Source: Trebonia sp.
GTDB taxonomy: Bacteria; Actinomycetota; Actinomycetes; Streptosporangiales; Streptosporangiaceae
DNA: 17,992 bases
Assembly (NCBI GenBank): GCA_030038035.1
Contig: JASHPP010000123.1
Coordinates: forward strand, 1-17,992
Direction: 5' to 3'
Position 1 is the stretch's first letter, and every line of letters begins with the position of its first letter. Positions 13,541 to 17,992 of this stretch are shown in pieces. The notes under the pieces were generated by a model. It searched no databases and was not told where the DNA came from. It worked only from the letters and a program-made list of their open reading frames with translations. The translations under genes were made by a program, and so were the position numbers.

Positions 13541-13819
13541 CTACTTCGGCGGGTGCTTCGTGAGGTAGTCGATATACATCGGGCGCAGCGCGTCGGCGAT
13601 CTCGTTTTCGCCAGAACCAATCGCGTCGGAGATCAACGAGGACACCTTGGTGAGGTCGGCGCCGGCCTCGCGGGCATCTCCGGCGAGCTCCTCGGCCGCG
13701 GGGATCGCGCGCAGCAGTTCCCACAAGAACCCGATGTCGGCATGATGCACCGCCCGCCGCACGGCCATGTCGTGCAGCTCGCGGGAGGAAAGCGTGTCAA
13801 GGTTGGTCTCGGTAGCCAC
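13541..13819 (-). CDS. Conserved-type small helical protein, function unknown
   Basis: A 92-residue cytoplasmic protein, mostly helical by composition: LSSRELHDMAVRRAVHHADIGFLWELLRAIPAAEELAGD, then ALRPMYIDYLTKHPPK at the end. This pattern (SSRELHDxAVxRAxxxxDxxFLWxLLxxIPAAE ... LRPxYIDYLxxH) resembles a small protein I recall as widespread in actinomycetes, without a known function; I cannot name a family. The start is GTG 13819; ATG 13823 is out of frame. There is no ribosome site, but TAAAGT (minus strand; plus 13826-13831) occupies -12 to -7, as in leaderless actinobacterial genes. It lies 77 bp downstream of the methyltransferase stop and converges on YceI. Confidence 0.75.
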   Translation of the reverse strand: MATETNLDTLSSRELHDMAVRRAVHHADIGFLWELLRAIPAAEELAGDAREAGADLTKVSSLISDAIGSGENEIADALRPMYIDYLTKHPPK

Positions 13820-13825
13820 GCATGG

Positions 13826-13831
13826 ACTTTA
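13826..13831 (-). promoter_or_regulatory. -10 box (TAAAGT) for the 92-aa protein, leaderless arrangement
   Basis: On the minus strand TAAAGT (TAnnnT type) ends 6 nt before GTG 13819. A weak -35 TGTCAC lies 18 nt upstream. With this spacing transcription would start at the GTG itself. Confidence 0.45.
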
Positions 13832-13896
13832 CCGTCACGCGGGATCGCGGTGACACCCCCGCCGTCGTCCGCCAGCGCACCGCCAGCGCCGGACCG

Positions 13897-14703
13897 CTAG
13901 CGCCGGACCGCGCGCAGCGCCGACGTGACGATCGGCACGGTGAACTCACCATCGGCCGTCTCCGGACGTTCCGACAGGTAGGCGGTGACCGCGGCGAGCA
14001 GCTCGTCCCGCCCGGCCGGGTCCATGACAAGCAGCCGGGAGTGAGTCGCGATCGTGGCGACCATGGACTGCGCCGTGCGCCGCTGGCCGTTCGGGAACTC
14101 GGCGCGGTCGGCCGGCGTGAACAGGGCCGGCGCGACATGGTCCAGGTCGTAGTCGAACGCCTCGGCCCGCCGCGCCGACAGCGTGGGGCTCGCCGTGCCC
14201 TTGGCGACGGCCTGCAGCCCGGCCACCCAGTCCACCCGGTCGTCGTCGCTGTTCCACAGCCCGGCGAGGACACCGCCTGCAACGAGGACCCGCGCGATCT
14301 CCGGCAGCGCCACGTCCATGTCGAACCAGTGCATCGCCTGCCCGCACAGCACCGCGTCCGCGCTGCCGTCGGCCAGCGGGAGGGCCTCCGCGCTGCCCGG
14401 CAGGGCGCGGACCTCGGGCAGCTGGCGGCGCAGTTCGGCGAGCATCGCCTGGTCGGGATCCACGGCGGTCACGTCAGCGCCAAGCCGCGTCAGCAGGGCC
14501 GTGAGCTTGCCGGTGCCGGCGCCGAGGTCAACGACCCGCAGCAGGGACAGGTCAGCCCCGGGTGCCCCGGGCGCCCCGGCCGGGGCCAGGCACCAGCGCA
14601 CCGCCGCCTCGGGGTAGTCGGGCCTGTGCTCGGCGTAGGCCTGCGCGACCGCCCCGAAGGAGGCACCGCGGCGCAGTCTTTCGTCCTCATCCACGCGTTT
14701 CAC
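13897..14703 (-). CDS. Class I SAM-dependent methyltransferase (Methyltransf_11/UbiE-like)
   Basis: A 268-residue cytoplasmic enzyme. Motif I is VVDLGAGTGKL (57-67), the SAM-binding glycine loop; 'VTAVDPDQAMLAEL' (78-91) has the acidic residue that holds the ribose; 'GSAEALPLADGSADAVLCGQAMHWFD' (about 102-127) is motif II/III, and 'ALPEIARVLVAGGVLAGLWNSDDD' follows. This is the common small-molecule type also met in biosynthetic and stress genes; the acceptor is unknown. GTG 14703 is one base after the nagA stop (TAG-G-GTG), so translation is coupled; GTG 14694 is an alternative start. Opening region FGAVAQAYAEHRPDYPEAAVRW is typical of this subgroup. Confidence 0.88.
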   Translation of the reverse strand: MKRVDEDERLRRGASFGAVAQAYAEHRPDYPEAAVRWCLAPAGAPGAPGADLSLLRVVDLGAGTGKLTALLTRLGADVTAVDPDQAMLAELRRQLPEVRALPGSAEALPLADGSADAVLCGQAMHWFDMDVALPEIARVLVAGGVLAGLWNSDDDRVDWVAGLQAVAKGTASPTLSARRAEAFDYDLDHVAPALFTPADRAEFPNGQRRTAQSMVATIATHSRLLVMDPAGRDELLAAVTAYLSERPETADGEFTVPIVTSALRAVRR

Positions 14704-14704
14704 C

Positions 14705-15877
14705 CTACTGTGGCCCCCGGGCCACCCGCTGCCCGGGCAGCCACCGCCCGGCCCGCAGCACCCGCCGCACCGCCAGCCGCTCGTCGGTGACCACGAGGTC
14801 CGCGGCCATCCCCGGCGCGAGCCTGCCCCGGTCCGCCGCCCCGAGCACCCGGGCCGGCGCCTCCGTCGCGGCGCGCACCGCGTCGGCCAGCGGCACCCCC
14901 GCGGCGCGGGCCGTCGCCACGACGCCGAGCAGGCTGCTCGTCCCTCCCGCGAGCGCACCGCCCGCGCGCTGCCCGCCGGGACAGGTCCGCGCCACCCCGT
15001 CCGCCACCCAGACCCGCAGCGGCCCGAGCTGGTAGCTCCCGTCCGGCATTCCGGCGGCCGCGGTCGCGTCGCTCACCAGCACCACCCGCCCGGGCGCGGC
15101 CGCCGCGAACACCAGCCGGGTGAACCCCGGGTCCACGTGCACCCCGTCCGCGATCAGCTCAACGCTCGCCTCGTCGCGCGCCGCGGCCGCCAGCGCCGCC
15201 GCGACCGGCCCCGCGGCCCGGTGGTGCAGCGGCGGCATCGCGTTCCCCAGGTGGGTGACGAGCCCGGACCCCAGGCAGCCGGACAGTGCCGCGGCCATCG
15301 TCGGGTAGTCCGCGTCCGTGTGGCCGAACGCCACCACCACCCCGGCCGCGCGCAGCAGTCCGGCGACCACAGCCGCCCCGGCTCGTTCGGGAGCCATGGT
15401 CACGATCTTGATCGCGCCTCCGGCAGCGGCGAGCAGGTCCTGAGCCAGCGCCGGGTCGGGGTCGCGCAGCAGCGCCTGGGAGTGCGCGCCGCGCCGCGCG
15501 GGGGCCAGGAACGGCCCTTCCAGGTGGATGCCAAGCAGGTGCCCGCCGGCGACCAGCGGCGCCAGCGTGCGCACCTGCCGCAGCAGGTCCGGCGGCGCGG
15601 CGGTCACGAGGCTGGCGACGACTCCCGTGGCGCCGGCCGACGCGTGGTAGGCGGCAGCCGCCAGCGCCTCGTCGGCATCGACCGTCGCGAAGCTGTTCCC
15701 GCCGCCGCCGTGACAGTGAATGTCGACAAGCCCGGGCAGGATGACGTCGGACGAAGGCCGGGGGCCGGCACCGCGCCCGGTCGCCGGGGGCCGCCCCACA
15801 TGCGTGATCACGCCCGCCTCTACGGTCACCACGCCATCGGAAAACCCAGCCGTAGGTATTGCGCCGCGAATCTGCAT
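14705..15877 (-). CDS. nagA: N-acetylglucosamine-6-phosphate deacetylase
   Basis: A 390-residue amidohydrolase that removes acetate from GlcNAc-6-phosphate, a step in amino sugar and cell-wall recycling. Family marks: LPGLVDIHCHGGGG (47-60, His54 and His56), HLEGPF (118-123, metal-binding Glu120), FGHTDA (184-189, His186), THLGNAM (208-214, His209), DGVHVDP (244-250, His247) and LVSDATAAAG (267-276, catalytic Asp270). The C-terminal 'GRLAPGMAADLVV' completes the fold. Length is normal. ATG 15877 lies inside a small inverted repeat catcct-cta-aggatg (15875-15889); no properly spaced ribosome site is visible. It is followed by the methyltransferase. No other amino-sugar gene (nagB, GlcNAc PTS, ROK kinase) lies in the window. 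Divergent from the DUF4232 gene. Confidence 0.94.
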   Translation of the reverse strand: MQIRGAIPTAGFSDGVVTVEAGVITHVGRPPATGRGAGPRPSSDVILPGLVDIHCHGGGGNSFATVDADEALAAAAYHASAGATGVVASLVTAAPPDLLRQVRTLAPLVAGGHLLGIHLEGPFLAPARRGAHSQALLRDPDPALAQDLLAAAGGAIKIVTMAPERAGAAVVAGLLRAAGVVVAFGHTDADYPTMAAALSGCLGSGLVTHLGNAMPPLHHRAAGPVAAALAAAARDEASVELIADGVHVDPGFTRLVFAAAAPGRVVLVSDATAAAGMPDGSYQLGPLRVWVADGVARTCPGGQRAGGALAGGTSSLLGVVATARAAGVPLADAVRAATEAPARVLGAADRGRLAPGMAADLVVTDERLAVRRVLRAGRWLPGQRVARGPQ

Positions 15878-15889
15878 CCTCTAAGGATG
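15875..15889. repeat. Small inverted repeat catcct-cta-aggatg over the nagA start
   Basis: A perfect 6-bp inverted repeat with a 3-base centre. It includes the nagA start codon (15877-15875) and could hide it in mRNA structure or be a regulator site; with so short a repeat chance is possible. Confidence 0.35.
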
Positions 15890-15937
15890 ACTTGTCACCA
15901 TCTCGCGCAAGAACTGCTCATTCGTGAGGAGCCGCAC

Positions 15938-16504
15938 ATGTTCAAGGGAACTCGCCGCACCGTCGCCGCGATCGCCGCGGTGCTTGGCCTCGGTACCGGG
16001 TCGGCGGTGTGGGCCGTGTCCGCCGCGTCCGCCTCGCCCGCCGCGTCCGCCTCGTCCGCCGTCCCGGAGTGCACGAGCAGCCAGCTGGCCGTCTGGGTGT
16101 ACAACAACCCGGGCGGCGGGGCCGCCGGGTCGTTCGACCTGCCGATCGGGTTCACGAACATCAGCAGCCGCCCGTGCTACCTGGTCGGCTGGCCGGGCGT
16201 CTCCGCGACGAACTCGGCGGGCACCCAGCTCGGCAGCGCCGCCGCCCGCGACGCCACCGAGCCGCGCAAGGTCGTGACGCTGGCGCCCGATGCCACCGCC
16301 AACGCCGACCTGAAGGTCACCGACGTCCTCAACTTCACGGCCAGCGCCTGCAAGCCGACCACGGCGGCGTTGCTCAAGGTCTTCCCGCCGGACCAGAAGA
16401 GGGCGCTGACCGCGTTCTTCAGCTGGACGGTGTGCGCCAAGAAGGGCCCCGTTTACCTGTTCGTCCAGCGCATCAGGGCGGGCGCCCCCAACCCGGACGA
16501 GTAA
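15938..16504 (+). CDS. Secreted DUF4232-type protein, copy 1
   Basis: A 188-residue exported protein. MFKGTRRT plus a hydrophobic stretch (about 9-28) and AVSAASASPA form a Sec-type signal peptide, with cleavage likely near residue 30-33. The mature part begins with an Ala/Ser-rich spacer, then VPECTSSQLAVWV (42-54) and AAGSFDLPIGFTNISSRPCYLVGWPGVSA (62-90), the DUF4232 pattern of actinobacterial cell-surface or secreted proteins of unknown role. Four cysteines (45, 80, 138, 166) are conserved in copy 2, so two disulphides are likely. There is no lipobox. GAGGAG (15926-15931) lies 6 nt before the ATG. Divergent from nagA, with 60 bp between starts. Confidence 0.85.
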   Translation: MFKGTRRTVAAIAAVLGLGTGSAVWAVSAASASPAASASSAVPECTSSQLAVWVYNNPGGGAAGSFDLPIGFTNISSRPCYLVGWPGVSATNSAGTQLGSAAARDATEPRKVVTLAPDATANADLKVTDVLNFTASACKPTTAALLKVFPPDQKRALTAFFSWTVCAKKGPVYLFVQRIRAGAPNPDE

Positions 16505-16613
16505 CCCACCGCGCTCGCAACCGATTCCCCGGCAGTGGCGTCCTGGGAGCATGCAAGGTTCCCGTCCAGGGAGCCGGGCGGAAACAGGTCCCGCTCAACG
16601 CCGAGGAGTCACA

Positions 16614-17186
16614 ATGTTCAAGGGATCTCGTCGCACGATCGCCGCGGTCGCGGCAGCGGTGGGGCTGGGCATCGGATCGGCCGTCTGGGCCACGTCGGCC
16701 GCGTCGGCGGCGCCGTCCGCGGCGGCCGGGTCCGCGGCCACGGCTGCCGTCCCTGAGTGCACCAGCGCCGACCTCGCGGTCTGGGTCGACGCCACGATAG
16801 GCAACGCGGCCGCCGGGTCCGTCTACCTGCCCCTCGAATTCACCAACATCAGCAGCCACACGTGTTTCCTGGTCGGCTGGCCAGGCGTCTTCGCCACCAC
16901 GATGCAGGGCAAGGTGCTCGGCAGCGGGGCCGCGCGCGAGCCCACCCCGGCACGGACCTTCGTCGACGTCGCGCCGGGCGGCACCGCGCACGCCATCCTG
17001 CGTTACGTCGACGTGCAGATCGACCACACCGCCGCCTGCAAGCAGACCTCCGCCTCGTTGCTTTCTGTCTACCCGCCCGACCAGACCGCTGCCCGGATCG
17101 CGTTCTTCAGCCTGCCCGTTTGCACGGTGCCGGGACGCGTCTACCTGCGGATCTACCGTATCGAGGCAGGGTTGACCGGGCTGTGA
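16614..17186 (+). CDS. Secreted DUF4232-type protein, copy 2 (tandem paralogue)
   Basis: A 190-residue paralogue of the preceding gene, 109 bp downstream. It starts MFKGSRRT, has the same signal-peptide layout, and keeps the core VPECTSADLAVWV (46-58) and SVYLPLEFTNISSHTCFLVGWPGVFA (69-94), 'YPPDQTAARIAFFSLPVC' (153-170) and four cysteines (49, 84, 142, 170). Divergence is large in the loops between residues 58-68, 95-118 and after 170. GAGGAG (16603-16608) lies 5 nt before the ATG, and the seven bases from each start codon are alike, consistent with an old duplication. It could be co-transcribed with copy 1, since no clear terminator lies between. Confidence 0.85.
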   Translation: MFKGSRRTIAAVAAAVGLGIGSAVWATSAASAAPSAAAGSAATAAVPECTSADLAVWVDATIGNAAAGSVYLPLEFTNISSHTCFLVGWPGVFATTMQGKVLGSGAAREPTPARTFVDVAPGGTAHAILRYVDVQIDHTAACKQTSASLLSVYPPDQTAARIAFFSLPVCTVPGRVYLRIYRIEAGLTGL

Positions 17187-17193
17187 GCCCGGG

Positions 17194-17307
17194 TACCCGC
17201 CGCACCAGACCAGCGCCCGGGTCACGTTCTTCTCGCTGCCGGTCTGCACGGCCAAGAACCACAACGACCTGCTGGTGTCCGTCCTCCAGCCGGGCGTGAA
17301 CAGGTAG
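17194..17307 (+). pseudogene. C-terminal remnant of a third DUF4232 copy
   Basis: From 17194 a frame of 37 codons reads YPPHQTSARVTFFSLPVCTAKNHNDLLVSVLQPGVNR then TAG (17305-17307). It aligns with copy 2 residues 153-188 (YPPDQTAARIAFFSLPVC) and with copy 1 at FPPDQKRALTAFFSWTVC, including the last cysteine. It lies 7 nt after the copy 2 stop, in a different frame, with no start codon and no signal peptide. The most likely origin is a deletion inside a tandem array that removed most of copy 3. Confidence 0.8.
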
Positions 17308-17310
17308 GCT
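17305..17310 (+). promoter_or_regulatory. Possible -10 box (TAGGCT) for a leaderless methyltransferase mRNA
   Basis: TAGGCT fits TAnnnT and occupies -12 to -7 from GTG 17317. It includes the TAG stop of the DUF4232 remnant. No good -35 is visible. Confidence 0.3.
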
Positions 17311-17316
17311 GCCGGG

Positions 17317-17992
17317 GTGCTCGACACCGGCACCCCGAACATCGCACGCGCCTACGACTACCTGCTCGGCGGCGGAGCCCACTTCGCCGCCGACAGGGCG
17401 CTGGCCGCTCGCCTGCAAGCCCGCTACCCCCGCACCGGCGAAGTCCTCCTTTCCTCCCGAACGTTCCTCGCCGACTCCCTCGCCTCCATTGCTGCCAGGG
17501 GGATCGACCAGTACATCGACGTCGGCTCCGGCCTGCCGACAAGCCCGAGCGCGCACGAGGCCGCCCGGGCGGTCCAGCCGCTCGCCCGGGTGGTCTACGT
17601 GGACCGTGACCCGGCCGTCGTGCGGCACGCCGCGGCCCTGGTACCGCCCGGGGTGCGCGCCGTCGAGGGTGACCTGGCCGAACCTGAGGCGCTGCTCGAC
17701 GCGGTCGCCGCCTTCGCCGACCTGTCCCGGCCGGCGTGCCTGATCCTGACGATCGTGCTGCAGGTGCTCGACCTGCCCACGGCGCGGGCCGTGGTCGGCG
17801 TGCTCGTCCGGGCGCTGGCGCCGGGCAGCTGGCTGGTGGTTTCCGTCGGCGCGGGGGAGTACGGGCGGCTTCCCGACGCCGTCGCGGCCGCGCGCGGCGG
17901 CTTCACCGTCGACGACCTCGCCTCGTTCCTCGGCGGGCTCGAGCTGGCGCCGCCGGGCATCCGGGCGGGCGCGAGCGTGCTGTGCGCGACCG
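17317..17992 (+). CDS. SAM-dependent methyltransferase, DUF574/Methyltransf_19 type (C-terminus outside window)
   Basis: The frame runs from GTG 17317 to the window edge, 225 residues of an expected roughly 260-280. The family opening is clear: TPNIARAYDYLLGGGAHFAADRALAARL (6-33), cf. the usual 'ARxYDYxLGGxxxFxADR'. The SAM-binding region is IDQYIDVGSGLPTSPSAHEAAR (63-84), with the typical DxGxGLPT, then ARVVYVDRDPAVVRHAAALV (90-109) and VEGDLAEPEALL (116-127). The conserved 'DRPVALLLxAVLHFV' stretch is here SRPACLILTIVLQVLDL (137-153), with Gln for the His. This family is greatly expanded in actinomycetes and of unknown substrate. GTG is chosen because family homology begins there; there is no strong ribosome site, and TAGGCT upstream suggests a leaderless mRNA. 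Confidence 0.88.
   Translation, partial: MLDTGTPNIARAYDYLLGGGAHFAADRALAARLQARYPRTGEVLLSSRTFLADSLASIAARGIDQYIDVGSGLPTSPSAHEAARAVQPLARVVYVDRDPAVVRHAAALVPPGVRAVEGDLAEPEALLDAVAAFADLSRPACLILTIVLQVLDLPTARAVVGVLVRALAPGSWLVVSVGAGEYGRLPDAVAAARGGFTVDDLASFLGGLELAPPGIRAGASVLCAT

Noticed and set aside
15137..15937. N-terminal extension of DUF4232 copy 1
   Set aside because: Antisense to nagA; the signal peptide and GAGGAG site fix the start at 15938.
1..17992. CRISPR, insertion sequence, phage, toxin-antitoxin or defence system
   Set aside because: No spaced repeat array, transposase, integrase, attachment site, nuclease or paired small toxin-like genes were seen; a new system of this kind is not supported here.

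Overview
The window is about 18 kb of GC-rich DNA. Codon use has a strong third-position G/C bias, GTG starts are frequent and several genes have no Shine-Dalgarno site. Together with a DUF574-type methyltransferase, tandem DUF4232 secreted proteins, a fused dual-ATPase peptide transporter subunit and HxlR/YceI neighbours, this points to a filamentous actinomycete (Streptomyces/Streptosporangiales-like). That is inference from gene content; there is no rRNA or other phylogenetic marker. No tRNA, rRNA, CRISPR array, insertion sequence, integrase or phage gene was seen.

Layout. (1) 1-575, minus strand: N-terminal 191 residues of an unrecognised single-pass membrane protein that leaves the window. 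(2) 576-1150: gene-free. (3) 1151-2410: divergent YbhB/PEBP-like gene (-) and Nudix hydrolase (+). (4) 2425-4884: TetR regulator with an operator-like inverted repeat at its own promoter, then a DrrA/DrrB-type ABC-2 exporter; the ATPase start overlaps the regulator's stop by 4 bp. (5) 4885-5454: gene-free structured leader. (6) 5455-11673: complete oligopeptide importer operon: lipoprotein binding protein, two permeases and one fused DppD-DppF ATPase, with a strong hairpin between binding protein and first permease. (7) 11724-12332: SnoaL/NTF2-like protein, ending one base from the convergent HxlR regulator (12334-12741, -). (8) The HxlR gene is divergent from a YceI gene (12866-13429); two inverted repeats and a TTGACA promoter lie between. 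(9) A perfect 16-bp inverted repeat (13491-13529) separates YceI from a convergent 92-aa conserved-type protein. (10) A nagA-methyltransferase pair on the minus strand (15877 to 13897), divergent from (11) two tandem secreted DUF4232 paralogues (15938-17186), followed by an undeclared 37-codon C-terminal remnant of a third copy, and (12) a DUF574-type SAM methyltransferase cut by the right edge.

How they work together. The clear functional units are the TetR-controlled exporter, the peptide importer operon, the HxlR/YceI divergent pair and the nagA-methyltransferase pair. The rest looks like ordinary actinobacterial chromosome. I did not find a clear new defence, mobile or biosynthetic system. 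The most noteworthy items are the decaying DUF4232 tandem family, the left-edge membrane protein, the regulatory palindromes that decide start codons, and the repeated pattern of leaderless starts with a TANNNT box just upstream.
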